DNA of 42,485 nt from Ophioceras dolichostomum (lineage: Eukaryota > Ascomycota > Sordariomycetes > Magnaporthales > Ophioceraceae), in the NCBI GenBank assembly GCA_003049485.1, contig PYST01000331.1, positions 1 through 42,485 of the forward strand, written 5' to 3'. Below the pieces are notes generated by a model. The model did no database searches. It was not told where the DNA came from and saw nothing but the letters and a program-made list of their open reading frames with translations. A program made the translations under genes and the position numbers. Position 1 is the first letter of the stretch. Every line of letters begins with the position of its first letter. Positions 30,492 to 42,146 of this stretch are shown in pieces.

Positions 30492-31726
30492 GTCTGAGTG
30501 GTACCGGAAAGCGAGGGCGGGACCGACTTTGGCAGATAGTTACTGAGGCGAGTATGAATTACTTGTAAGGTACCTAGACGGATGCGCTAAAGGAGGCGCG
30601 GTGCAGCTTCAGGCACAACGAGGGGGGGAGCAGTAGTCAACAGAGGGCTGACAGTTTCAGCTTAATTTGTCCCTCCGAGTGAAGTGTATATGTGTGCCAA
30701 AGATGAACGGCACGATGAAGGAGGTGTCTCTGCTAAGATTGTGTGCTGGTTGTCGTTATGGTGCACTTACAAAATCTCTAGGAAGCTTTGAAAGGAGACC
30801 AGCGAAGACGGAGATGACTCGATCAAGTACAGGCGCGCAACGAGAGGTTTATCATCAACGCGAGCACTTCAACAGTCAAAGGTGCAACTAGGCAAAATGG
30901 AGCAAAACTGTCCCTGGATTTACTAATTTGAACCCCCTCCCGGACCACGGTGGAGCTGGACCAGCATATAGCAAAGCTGCCCACTCGTCGGAAGACGTGA
31001 GCGTGGGATGGGATGCTAACATGCCTCGGTATGCAAGCGTCTCCTCGTCACACAAGCTCCCAAGGAGGCGGGAAGGACTACCACGATAGACGGACATCAG
31101 GGCCTTGGTCGCCGACCATGGAGTGCTAGCAACAAAAGAAGAGACTTCCTAGCGGCCGACGGCTGGACACTAACAGCATGCCTATAGTAGGGAGGGTAGG
31201 CTTGAAGACGATGGGGAGCCAGATCATCAGTCAGGCCGGTGCCGGCGCCGTATAGTAGTATGTCATCGTTGTATGGCCGGGGTGGAAATCGGTGAGGCAG
31301 GGATCCCCTCCCCCATCTCACCACTGCCCTCTCAAGATGAAAATGGGACCGGCAGTGGGGTTGCATCAGGGATGGGGGCCTGCTGCGCGGCACTAGAGGT
31401 CACTGTGATGTGATGAGTCGTGAGAGAGGTAATGCCTCTGAACTACTACCTTGAGGGATAACTGGCAAAGGCGCCTGGGTACACGACAGTAGCGCGAGCC
31501 TGATGATACTGCTCTTCTCTGGGTTTCCTTCTATGGGAAGGTTGATAATCGAATTGGGAAATCCGGTATTCTCCTTCCCGTTCGAAACAAGCTCGACAAG
31601 GAAGAGGATGAGAGGGTGAGGGTGGGGGATAAACGGAGAAGAGAATAGAAAAGCCGCAGTGTCCTGCGGGGATGAGGAGCGTTGTTGAGAAGTGGTGTCA
31701 CGGTTTCCGCTTTGCAGGGATGGCGG

Positions 31727-31735
31727 ATCTGATAA
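31727..31735 (+). promoter_or_regulatory. Iron-repressor GATA site (ATCWGATAA), site 1
   Basis: ATCTGATAA exactly matches the consensus described for SreA-type GATA repressors, which silence siderophore genes when iron is sufficient. It lies 1.24 kb upstream of the NRPS start codon. Confidence 0.65.
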
Positions 31736-33380
31736 CTTTATCCCGTGACGAAGCTCTTTGTCTGCTCCGCTCCCGGGAGCCCCGTCCGAGTGCCCAGCTG
31801 GGAGATACGGTTTTGAAGGAGAGTATGTAGGTAAAAGCAAGTTAGAAGTCGAATCAGTTTCGTGAAGCGGAAATGAATATTTACGCCTTCCTCATCCAAA
31901 GCAGCCAAGCTCTCACGACTGATGATCTCCGAGGACCCTGGCGACCCTAGCGGCGACACCCTCGGCGGAATGAGGAGTAATGCGCCATAAAAAGGGAGAA
32001 AATTATACTCTCCGTACCTCGATCATCTTTCACACGCTCGTACTCGCACCACTATTGGTCGTTGCGATCAGTCAACTCCGTGGCCCTGGCTCGTCTAAGC
32101 TCCGTTTGCGGCTCCGATGACAACAGACCACTCCCATCGTCCCAACCAAGAATCGAGCATCTGACCACAACCACAGACAGCCAGTGTTTGGGTACGACAA
32201 CACATTACCGCCTTGTTTCTCTGGGAGGGTGTCGACAGGATTGACGTAGCAGCAGCGCATGGCACGGTGCTCCCCACATCCCCCATCAAGCATCAAGACT
32301 GGCCAGTGATGCCCTGATAATTACTTCGAGAGGGTGAAGATTGGAGCATTCCCTCATGATTTTTGCACCGATTTCGCAGTCGGATGTCCTCGCAGATGCT
32401 GCATGCACGTCACTCGCCGTCGTCACATGGACGGGACTGTCTATCACCCGTGAAGAGCCAAAAAAAAGAGAGAAGAGGGGAATGCCATGAGGCATCGTGG
32501 TGCTTCCCCCTGTGCCCGGTTTCCCATCTTTCCTCACGGTGGACCGCTCCGTTTGCCGCAGGAACACTCCGCACTCAGCCGGTGATGCCGGTGCTGGGAG
32601 CGCTTCGTCGTTCCTGTTTCTCGAAGGGAGAGGGGAGTCGCGGTACGTGTAAATATCCGGGACTCGGGAGTTAGGAGCCAAGGCACTTCGGGGCTTGCCA
32701 GTCGCCACTAGTGCTGAACAGGAAGCGGCGGCCGTTGCGCTCATCGGAGCTTGGAGACGCACTAGAAAGTTGATCTAATCTTATCAGCAAACGTAATTGG
32801 ACGGGCAATTCCATGGTTGATCATTGGAAGTCGTCTATTTGCCGGGAGTTTCACCCACCACCCGTCAGACAAGTCTCGCAAAAAAACGGCGCCCCAAAAG
32901 AAACGGCGACATTGCACAGCATGAGGCCATGTCAGAATAGGATACCAAATCGCCGGAGTCACTCCCAAAACTCGACAAAGCACCCGACAGAATGGACTGC
33001 TGCCATGTGAGATGCCATTCGAACCACTAACATGCTGGGTTGGAAAGACAGTCGCACGGGAGAGCGAAATTGGTACCAGATGAACCACTGGTAAGCTGGC
33101 CACCATGCCTTGGTAGTCAGGCGACTACCGCCCAGCAGTGCCAGAGCATCCCGTCTCGTCCCCCCGCCCCTCGTCACAAAGGCGCAAACTTGCAAATTCT
33201 CTCGCTTGTTGTGTGCTTGAGAAGCCTGATGCAACGCGGGACGAAGCTTGCTGCATGCAGCACCGAAAGGTCTTGGAGGTTGGTCGGAGGGTTGCCCCTT
33301 TGCGGGATTGACTCCGCTCGCCCCTCTCGCTGATTGGCCGAGACTTCTCCACGATACCCCCTGCACCGTGCCGAGAAAAA

Positions 33381-33389
33381 TTATCTGAT
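33381..33389 (-). promoter_or_regulatory. Iron-repressor GATA site (ATCWGATAA), site 2
   Basis: TTATCTGAT on the plus strand is ATCAGATAA on the minus strand, a perfect consensus match 29 bp from site 3. Paired sites of this kind suit dimeric or cooperative binding. Confidence 0.7.
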
Positions 33390-33409
33390 CCGTTGAATTT
33401 CGCAGATTT

Positions 33410-33418
33410 TTATCAGAT
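33410..33418 (-). promoter_or_regulatory. Iron-repressor GATA site (ATCWGATAA), site 3
   Basis: TTATCAGAT on the plus strand is ATCTGATAA on the minus strand, a perfect consensus match, 0.77 kb upstream of the ABC transporter start codon. Confidence 0.7.
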
Positions 33419-33468
33419 CCGCTGCCAAGTCCGACATCGCGCACGCCACTTGTTTTTGTTCCGGGCTC

Positions 33469-33495
33469 ATCACAACTGATCACAACTGATCACAA
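33469..33495 (+). repeat. 10-bp tandem repeat (ATCACAACTG), about 2.7 copies
   Basis: ATCACAACTG occurs twice in tandem, followed by ATCACAATG, 50 bp downstream of the paired iron-GATA sites. Confidence 0.75.
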
Positions 33496-34190
33496 TGCAC
33501 CCTGCTGAGGAGCAGCGGGGGCTCCCCTCAACGCCCAGTCGTGTCCCCCACATCAGTCGTACACAGTAGGCCCCAGACGAGTAATTCGCGCTCCTAAGCA
33601 TTTGTCACAGAAACCAAAAAGAACCCCCGAGCTCGACGCCGACTCGCGGAGGAAGGAAGGGGGACAAGATGAAGAAGCAATGCAATGTCTTCTGGGCCAA
33701 CAACACGTTGGCACACCGACCGAGTACAGTAGGCACGCCAACCCCCTCAGTAGGTATGGAGCCGCTCAGTGCCTTTCCAAGGTCGCTGGCTTGGTTCCGG
33801 AAGAAGCCAACCGGAGTGAATGGACGATCGGCGGTGCTCCAGCAGGATGCGGGACCTGAAAATTGATGGGAAAGAAAATGCGAGAAAATGGGACTGGAAA
33901 CTGGAGCAGAAACTGCAAGATCGGTACAGCCTGCACCTATTTCGTCCTCCTTGGCTCCCCTCGGCTCTTCTTGGCAGGGCGTTCGGCGGAGAAGGACGCA
34001 GCGCATACATACGGAGGTGGGCGACAGTTGTTTTCTTGCTTCGTTCGCCCGAGAGAAAAGAAAAATCCTTTGATTTCTCTATTGCTGCTGGCTGCTTGGT
34101 GTGTCTGTTTTGCGGCCACATCTTGCTAGGCCCCGAGTCACATCAACCAGCACCTGTGTTACTCGACAGACGCCGACGCAGCCTGCAGCC

Positions 34191-37100
34191 ATGTCGGCTG
34201 ATAAGGCACCACCGCCGACGTCTGGCCGCGATGTCGCAGTGATGATAGATCCTGCAATAGTCGAAACCAAGAGCGAAGAGAAGGAGGAGGAGAAGGAGGT
34301 TAGTCATCATCACCGCTCTCGTAGGGCGCCAAGCCTGCGACACGCTGGACACCGGCGAGCACCATTGACGTCAGGGACAAGCAAATGCGCCGCGATCGAG
34401 ACTTTGCGGTGTAGGTGAGTAAACCAAAAGCTAATCCCGGCCTTTAACATGACCATTAGACCAAAGGCTCTCAGTTCATAGCCTACCTCCACCTCCTCTT
34501 CCGCTCCGACCCAACATGGCTTGACATCGCCCTCCTCCTCGTCGGCATCACCTGCGCCGTGGCGGGCGGCGTGCCCTTCCCCCTGATAGGCATCATCATC
34601 GGCGACCTGATGGACGGCCTCAACAGCTCCACGTGCGCGGCCCAGACCGGCGGCGACCCGTTCGCGCTTGCTCCCGCCATCAACGCAGCCGTCGTCAAGC
34701 TCATCGCCGTCGCCGCCTCCCAGTTCCTCCTCATCTACGTCTACGGCGTCTGCCTGCGCCTGCACAGCGAGCGGCTCGCCCACCGGCTTCGCCTCGCGTA
34801 CTTCCGCGCCGCGCTGGGCCGCGAGCCGGCCTTCTTCGACGACAAGCGCGCCGGCGAGGTGGGCTCGCGCCTCAGCGCCGACTGCGCGGCCATCCAGGCG
34901 GGCACGTCCGAGAAGATGGGCACCGTGCTGGGGCAGGTCGCATTCTTCGTGACGGCGTTCGTGGTGTCGTACGTGCGCCTGCCGGTGCTGGCGGGGATCA
35001 TGACCTCCGTGGTGCCCGTGTTTCTGGTGCTATCGTTCGTCTGCGGGGGTTACCTCGTCAGGTACCAGGGGCGCGTCTCCGACGCCTCGGCCGCGGCGGC
35101 GTCGATCGCATCCGAGGCGCTCAACCACGTCGCTGTCGTGCAGGCTTTCGGCGCAGGGCCGAGGCTGGAGGCCAGGTTCTCGGCTCACATGGCGAAGGCG
35201 AGGAGGAGCGGGATCGGGAAGGCAGTGGTCGCGTCGTTCCAGGCTGGGCTGATATACTTCATCAGCTACTGCGCCAACGCGTTGGCGTACTGGCAGGGAA
35301 GTCGGATGATTGCTTCTTCGGCGAGGGACGGCGGCAGTACAAGTGTCGGGCAGGTATTTACTGTGGTGTTCCTGATCGTGGATGGTAAGTGTGGCTCTAG
35401 ATACATACCTACATCCAGCAGCATTGGTTCCATGCCAAACTTCCGGATCCGGGGAAAAGGAAAGGGACAAAGCAGAGCTGACCAAATTGCTCTATTTTGA
35501 ACAGCCTGCATCATCCTGGGCGGCATTGCACCGATGATGCCCGTTCTTGGTGGCGCAGCCTCGGCCTACGAGCGACTACGCAAGGACATGGATGGCAAGA
35601 GCACCATCGACGGCACGTCCGACGCCGGAGAGAAGCTTCCGGCCGATACTCCGGGAACGCTCAAACTCCGTAACGTCTCGTTCTCATACCCATCCAGACC
35701 CGAGCAGCTGGCGCTGAAAAACGTGAGCATGATCTTCCCTGCCGGCAAGCACACGGCCATCGTCGGCCTCTCGGGCAGCGGCAAGTCCACAGTCGCCGCC
35801 CTCGTCACCCGCCTCTACGACCCTCTCGCCGGGGCCGTCATCTTCGACGGCCACGACATCAAGACACTCAACGTGCGCAACCTGCGAAGCTTCGTCAGCC
35901 TCGTCCAGCAGGAGGCGCCCCTCTTCGACCGGTCTGTTCTGGAGAACATCGCGCTAGGCCTCGTCAACTCCCCCCTACCCGCCCACCAGAAGTTCAAACC
36001 TATCCTCAACGGGCCCGCCCTGTCCGAGCTCGTCGCCCGCGGAGACAAGAGCGTGCTCGACGCCGCCCGGGCCCAAGGCGACGACCCACTGGTCGTCGAG
36101 CTCGTCGAGCTGATCTACCGGGCCGCCGAGCTCGCCGACGCCGGCTTCATCGACCGCTTCGACAACGGCTACAGCACGCAGGTCGGACCGGGCGGCAAGC
36201 TCGTCAGCGGCGGCCAGAAGCAGCGCATCGCGCTGGCCCGGGCGCTGGTCCGCGACCCCAAGATCCTGGTCTTGGACGAGGCCACCGCCGCGCTGGACTC
36301 GGCCAGCGAGAAGCGTATCCAGGCCGCGATCGACCGCGTCGCCGTCGGCCGCACGGTAGTGTCCATCGCGCACCGTTTGTCGACCATCCGCCGCGCCGAC
36401 AACATCATCGTCATGCGCGACGGCGAGGTCGTCGAGCAGGGCGTGTATGCCGACCTGATCGCGGCCGACGGCGCCTTCGCCGCCATGGTCAACCTCCAGG
36501 GCGTGAGCGGCGGCTTTGACCAGGAGAGCACGGTCTCACGCGACAGCACGCGCAATAACTCTATCGACTTATCAGCTGCCGATGCCACCGAGAAAGCTGC
36601 TCCGTCCATCGACGAAACGGAGAATAAAGACGCGGCCTCGGACCACACCACCACTCGAGCCGCTGGCGATGGTGAGAAGAAGGAAGCCACTACGGCTGAT
36701 GATGACGAGTCAGAAGGCAGGTCCTCGTCGGCAGTGGCAAAGGGGCTGGGCTGGCTAATGAGGCCCAGTCTGACATGGCTCCTCGGCGGCCTATTCTGCG
36801 CCGCCATCGTAGGCTGCGCGTTCAGCGCGTCTGGTCTCCTCGTCGGAAACACCCTCGCCCTGCTGAACCCCTGTCGGTCGACGCCCGACGAGGTAGAGCA
36901 CCAGGGCCGCTTCTTCGGCGGGTTGCTCTTCATGCTAGCTGTCATCGAGCTCGCCGCGAACATCGGCAGCTGGAGCTTCCTGGGCATCGTGGCCGAGAAC
37001 CTGCTGTACAAGACGCGCGTGCTCTCGCTGCGCTCTCTGATGTCCCAGACGGTCGAGTGGCACCAGTCCGAGGGCCGCAGCCCCGGCGCCTTGCTGTCGG

Positions 37101-38611
37101 TCATCACCAAGGACGGCGCCGCGCTTCAGGGCTTCAGCGGCTCCATCGTCGGCACGCTCTTCTCCATCCTGGTCAACTTCCTCTTCGCCATCGTCCTCTC
37201 GCACGTCATGGCCTGGAAGATCGCCCTCGTCTGCCTGGCCGTCGTACCCCTCCTCCTGGGTGCGGGCATAGGCCAGTTCCGCGCCGTGCGCAACTTCGAC
37301 GAGAAGCACGAGAGGGCCTTCGCCAGGTCCGTGGGCATCACCGTCGAGGCCGTCAACTCGATGAAGACCGTCGCTAGCCTGGGGCTGGAGCACGAGATGG
37401 TCGGCGCCTACACGCGCACGCTGAGGGGGCCCAGGCGCGACCACCTCAGGACGAGCCTGCACACCAGCGTCTGGCTGTCCATAGCCAACGGCGCCGGGTT
37501 CTGGGTCAACGCTCTCGTGTACTGGTGGGGCTCCCAGCTGATCATGCGAGGCGAGTACAGCCAGGAGCAGTTCTTCATCGTCACCATCGCCCTGCTGGTC
37601 AGCGCCTCGCTGTGGGGCCACACCTTCGCCCTGGCGCCCGAGATCACGCGCGCCAAGACGTCCGCGTCGCGCGTGCTGGGGCTAATCGAGCTCACGCCGG
37701 ACAGGGAGCTGCCTTCCCCTCCTGGATCTCGCGCGGACAAGAAGTCCAAGTCCAAGTCCAGGACTGCAGAGAAGCAGAGGCAGCCCGACGTCGAGGCCAC
37801 CGCCGAAGCCCCAGCCCCTTCTTCTTCTCCTCCGCGACTCCTCCTCTCATCCGAAGGCGAGAATCGCGGCGTCTCCATCGCCTTCCGTGACGTGACCTTC
37901 TCCTACCCCTCCCGTCCACACGTGCCCATCCTGTCCTCCACATCGCTCACCATCCAAGCCGGCCAGTTCGTGGGGCTCGTCGGGCCCTCTGGCGCCGGCA
38001 AGTCCACGATCCTCTCGTTGATCCAGCGCATGTACAACCCGCAATCAGGCACGATCCTGATCGACAACGTGCCCATCACTTCTTCCTCTTCAGTATTCAA
38101 AGACGACATAGCCGTCGTCCCCCAAGACAACGCCCTCTTCGACGGAACAATCCGCTTCAACGTCTCGCTTGGCGGCCGTCCCTCCCACGAGGCCACCGAC
38201 GCCGAGATAGAAGCCGCCTGCCGCCTCGCGAACGTGCACGACACTATTGTTTCTAATTTCCCCCAGGGTTACGACACGGAGTGCGGACCCAACGGCTCGC
38301 GGCTCTCGGGGGGCCAGAGGCAGAGGCTGGCGATCGCGCGCGCGCTGGTGCGGCGGCCGAGGCTGCTGCTGCTGGACGAGAGCACGAGCGCGCTGGACGC
38401 GGAGAGTGAGGCGGCGCTGCAGGAGGGGCTGGAGCGGGTGGCGAGGGGGATTACTGTTGTGGCGATCACGCACCGGCTGCATACGGTGCAGAGGGCGGAT
38501 GTTATCTTTGTGGTGGAGGGGGGGAGGGTGGTGGAGAGGGGGACGCATGGGGAGTTGATGGAGAGGAGTGAGGGGTATAGGGTTAATGCTGTGTCGCAGA
38601 TGTTGAGGTGA
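34191..38611 (+). CDS. Full-size ABCB/MDR-type ABC transporter next to siderophore NRPS, 1379 aa
   Basis: Three exons, 34191-34298, 34460-35384 and 35505-38611, with introns of 161 bp (GTTAGT, TTAG) and 120 bp (GTAAGT, ACAG), encode 1379 residues. The arrangement is (TMD-NBD)2. After an acidic N-tail, TMD1 (about 45-350) precedes NBD1 with Walker A GLSGSGKS (432-439), VSGGQKQR (about 579) and ILVLDEATAALD (about 600). A charged linker leads to TMD2, then NBD2 with Walker A GPSGAGKS (about 1171), LSGGQRQR (about 1279) and LLLLDESTSALD. Both sites keep Lys, signature Gly and Walker B Asp/Glu, so both look ATPase-competent. NBD1 has roughly 40 extra residues between the Q-loop and the signature. 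Such proteins pump small molecules out of the cytosol; placement opposite the NPS6/SidD-like NRPS, as for sitT in Aspergillus, suggests siderophore or siderophore-product transport. Direction and substrate are inference. Confidence 0.9.
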
Positions 38612-38617
38612 ATCAGT

Positions 38618-38685
38618 GGTGATGGTGATGATGGTGGTGGTTGTGGGGGTGGTTGGTGGTTTGGTGGTTGTGGTTGTGGTTTCGG
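38618..38685 (+). repeat. GT-rich low-complexity tract
   Basis: Almost pure G/T with GGTGATGG, GGTGGTTG and GGTTGTGG words, starting just after the ABC transporter stop codon, within its presumed 3' untranslated region. Confidence 0.7.
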
Positions 38686-38734
38686 TGATGGAGGAGGATC
38701 GAAGATGGGGGAGAGAAGCTAGTGACAGGTGGGC

Positions 38735-38766
38735 AGGTAGGTACCTAGGTACCTAGGTAGGGAGGT
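38735..38766. repeat. TACCTAGGTA-type palindromic motif cluster
   Basis: GGTAGGTACCTAGGTACCTA followed by GGTAGGGAGGT. It is the longest of the dispersed intergenic motifs; self-complementary, so it could form a hairpin. Confidence 0.7.
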
Positions 38767-40016
38767 ATTTTACGTGGCCGTCCGAAGATTGGGCAGATAT
38801 GGATTGTGGACAGCGAGATTAGAGTCCATATCGACGATCACTTATTTTCATTACTAGAAAGAAAAGGCATATATAATAGGTTCGCATATAGAAAACGGCG
38901 CGGATGGAAATGGGCGGTTTGGCTGCCGCCCACCCTGCCTACTGCGTACATAGTTCATACATAGGTACGAGTTACATAATCATCACTTAGAACGCTTAAG
39001 ATAGCGTACTTGGACCGCAGCTTGGTTGCTTCAATCCTGTCTACTTCCGAGACTACCTGGCGCGTCCTGTCGATCGATTATTTGCCGATAGTTGCTTGCT
39101 GTTTTCTCCCGTTAGTCGCCCCGATCAGCTACGTCCATCCGCAAGAAAGATGGGGGGATTCCCCTTTACTTTTGGAGAGCGCAGTACACAGACAGCGCTT
39201 GACCTCGGACTTCGGCATCCTATGCGAGAGAATGTTTGTCAAAACGTCCGCTCAGGAGTCTCCGGTGTCTGCCCTGTTGTGCTGTTTGCTGTTCAAGCTC
39301 GTGTGCTGGTCTGCCCCTGTTGTGCGATCAACGTCGGACGACGAACCGACGTGGGGGCCGTCGGTGTCGTCGGTTGGTGAAGAAGTCTGCTGACTGGCTG
39401 GGAGGGGCAGCGAGTATGTTGGTGCAGACGACAAGAAACTCTAGGAAAGGTCGACTCATCAGGGGCGAGGAACAAACCGTCTTAGCACTCGAGTAAGAGA
39501 CAGGGCTTCATTGTGGTTTAAGTCGTTTCTGGCGAAGACTGTAAGTAAAAGGCCGGCAGGCAAGAGCAGGTGGCCAAGGAAAATTGCAAAAAACGAAGAT
39601 GCCACAGATGGTGGACGCTCGTGGTAGGGCCTCGATCGCTGGTGACGGAGAAATCTGCTCACATATAGAGGGAAAGGGGTGCGTGCGGCTTGGCATTACG
39701 AATCCATGCGTCGGCGGGACCTGGCACGATAATTGACACGAAAAGTTGCAATTCATCACCCAAAGAAAATGTTCGTGCGGGAGAGGTACGTTTGACCTGT
39801 TTGTATACCCCCATCGCTCCAAATCTCATCTATGCTTACTGGGTGACGAAGCATGTCACTATGACGGCAGCACGGCCTGTATCCATAGGGAGATTTGATG
39901 TCTATCATGTCCATATCCAGTCTATCATGTCTACCTATGGAGGCAATGTGTGCGGCTACCAATCTTCCGGCTATGTGCGCAATATTCTATCTATCTCTCT
40001 ATGTCTAATGATCCTC

Positions 40017-41411
40017 CTACTTTTCATCATCTTTATCATAAATATCCTCCTCATCATCATCCTCAGCCCCAATGACATCCATCCGCAGCCCACTCTCACG
40101 GCAAGCGAGCCACACCTCGCGCGGCACACGGCCATCGTCGCCCGCAGGCACGATCATGCGCTCCCAGCTAGCAGCCAGGATGGCATGGTTCTGCACGGTC
40201 TGCACCAGCAGCTCCGTGACCTCGTCATCCTCGCCCAGCTCGTGCAGGAACTCGAGCGTGCGCAGCACGGGCGGCATCCCCACCGAGTGCAGGCGGGGCC
40301 GCGACGACGAGCGGCCGAACAGCTGGAAGTCCCACCCCAGCCGCAGCGTGTGCAGCCGCTCAAAGCCGCGCAGCCGCAGCGCGTGCCGGCCCGCCACCCA
40401 CGCCGGCAGGTCCAGCGTGACGGCCTCGAGGCTGGCAGCCTGCGCCTCCAGCGCGGCCTGATAGTAGGTCATCGAGTCGGTCGTCTCGGTCTCGGTCTCG
40501 GCGTCGGCCGCCGCCAGCTCGGGCGGGAAGGTCAGCACGAACTCGTGCAGGGCCGACGGGATCTCCAGCACGTCCGCCAGCCCTTCATCGCTGACGTCGC
40601 ACTCCAGCAGCCGCAGCACGCGCAGCGGCGTCATGTGCGGGCGCTCCATCATGGCGGCGAACCCGCGCACGTCGTCGAGGCGGGCGCGCCGCACCGTCAG
40701 CGTCTCGAGCGCCGGGTGCGCGAACACGTGCATGTTGTCGTGCAGGTCCCACAGCCCGTGCCCGTCCGGGACGTCCGGGCCGTCGTCGTCGCACTGGTAG
40801 AACAAGCTGCAGTGGCGCAGGCACGCGAGGTCGAACGGCCCGTTGAACAGTGCGCCGATGCCGTGCGCCAGCGCGATGGGGACGGCCACGTTCAGCGACG
40901 TCACGTTGCTCATGGCCGAGAGCGCGCGCGACAGCGCCTCGATGCGCCCCGGCGCGGAGTGTTGCGATTGCGAGCCGTGTACGGGGTCGTGTTCGGGACC
41001 GTTCGGCTCCAGATGCGGCTCCAGATGGGCGAGCGGCGAGGATGGATACGCCAGCGTCAGCTCGTGGATGGCCGAGGCTCGACGCGGGCGCCTGGTGAGT
41101 GACTCGCTGAACACGAGGTGATGCTCCGGCGAGGCGAAGGCCGTGTGCCGGTAGAGTACTGCATCGGCCACGGCGTGCGCTCGCCGGCATGTTGTGGCGA
41201 AGGAGCAGAGGTCGCGCAGAGAGGCGCGCGCGATGTGCTCGGCGACGTCGACTAGCACCTCCTCGGGCAGCTCCATCAACGCTTCTCGCGCTTGGCGGGG
41301 CGCTTTGCGGGGCACTGTGGGGGCGATGCCTTTGACTGTGTCTGCATCGCCATTTTGGACGGCGGACGGGGCATCGCCCTGAGCCAGAGTCGCCCCTCCC
41401 ACTGGCCCCAT
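40017..41411 (-). CDS. F-box protein, 464 aa
   Basis: A single minus-strand exon. The start is ATG 41411 (MGPVGGATL); the open frame extends further upstream but only with a TTG. Residues about 45-90 are an F-box (LMELPEEVLVDVAEHI, then LCSFATTCRRAHAVADAVLY), the motif that binds Skp1 in SCF ubiquitin ligases. The remainder is Leu-rich and resembles the leucine-rich-repeat-like C-terminal part of many fungal F-box proteins (LRVLRLLECDVSDEGLADVL, LHTLRLGWDFQLFG), which presents substrates for ubiquitination. The last 20 residues are acidic (EDDDEEDIYDKDDEK), and an AETETETTD run lies near residue 300. No substrate can be predicted. Such genes are highly expanded in filamentous ascomycetes, so position beside the siderophore genes need not mean a functional link. 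Confidence 0.8.
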   Translation of the reverse strand: MGPVGGATLAQGDAPSAVQNGDADTVKGIAPTVPRKAPRQAREALMELPEEVLVDVAEHIARASLRDLCSFATTCRRAHAVADAVLYRHTAFASPEHHLVFSESLTRRPRRASAIHELTLAYPSSPLAHLEPHLEPNGPEHDPVHGSQSQHSAPGRIEALSRALSAMSNVTSLNVAVPIALAHGIGALFNGPFDLACLRHCSLFYQCDDDGPDVPDGHGLWDLHDNMHVFAHPALETLTVRRARLDDVRGFAAMMERPHMTPLRVLRLLECDVSDEGLADVLEIPSALHEFVLTFPPELAAADAETETETTDSMTYYQAALEAQAASLEAVTLDLPAWVAGRHALRLRGFERLHTLRLGWDFQLFGRSSSRPRLHSVGMPPVLRTLEFLHELGEDDEVTELLVQTVQNHAILAASWERMIVPAGDDGRVPREVWLACRESGLRMDVIGAEDDDEEDIYDKDDEK

Positions 41412-42146
41412 GTAATTAAGGTAGGTACTCTCTCGTTTGTCGGGCCGCGATCTTGAATGGTGGGCGATTTTCGGAGACGGGATGATGCGGCTCAAAGAGG
41501 GGTTGCGATCGGTGAGACCAGGCGGAGATTTTGCGACTGCGTGATGGATTTTTCTGGATTTTTATGGTGGAAACATGTGGTAGAGAGCTTATGGAACAAA
41601 GCTCCATCCCGCACAGAAAGGGGTGCCTTATCTAAGGTGTGTCGGTGGCTCAGCAGAGATGTGGTGTCATGTGACTGGTTCGCCTTGACTCGACATGGAT
41701 GTTCACCATTCGCCCCTGAATGGGCTGATTGATGATCTTCAATTGTTTGTCATTCCGGATTCATCATTCCATATTCCAGATTCCCTAGCCACAAGAGATA
41801 CCTATACCCCACGCGCGCAAAGACCCCAAGGCTAAAAAATAAAATAAAAAAAAAGCACACGTGGTCGGGATGACGGCTATCTCTGGCACTTCACACACGT
41901 GTCGCTGAAGACGCACCAGCTCTGCTCGTCGACGTCGCTATCTCTACGCCGTGACGTAGTCCGAAGCCATATATGGCTCTGTTTCTTAAAGAAGTGAGGA
42001 GAGGCGTTGGTCCTTGTGGGACTCTACCATAGCAAGAGCATTCGAATGTCACATGCCCTCAGGTTCTAAGTATTTTTGACATGTTGGCACCGGGCCACTA
42101 ATGAGAAAGGCCAGAAGCAACAGAGCCGAGATATACGTACTAACCA

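Larger units (their letters stand above)
30492..34190. promoter_or_regulatory. 3.7-kb divergent regulatory region between the NRPS and ABC transporter genes
   Basis: Several open frames of 100-175 codons occur here on the minus strand, but none shows codon bias, motifs or splice structure I would trust. The region contains three perfect ATCWGATAA sites (31727, 33381, 33410), weaker CTGATAA cores near 32315 and 32778, an ATAAAAA stretch near 31984 followed by a transcript-like leader, and a 10-bp tandem repeat at 33469. It is the presumed shared promoter of the siderophore gene pair. Confidence 0.65.
38612..40016. other. Intergenic spacer between convergent genes
   Basis: It begins with a GT-rich run (38618-38690), followed by a palindromic GGTACCTAGGTACCTAGGTA motif. 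Frames near 39010-39500 and 39690-40016 lack coding bias, start context or recognisable motifs. No gene is supported. Confidence 0.5.

Noticed and set aside
31400..33483. Several 100-175-codon minus-strand frames between the NRPS and ABC transporter
   Set aside because: No codon bias, conserved motif or consistent splice signals; better explained as non-coding regulatory DNA.
36169..37110. 313-codon minus-strand open frame inside the ABC transporter
   Set aside because: Antisense shadow of a GC-rich coding exon; Ser/Thr/Arg-rich translation without recognisable domain.
39010..39500. Cysteine-containing frames of 90-130 codons downstream of the ABC transporter
   Set aside because: No coding bias or motif and no plausible start; likely non-coding.
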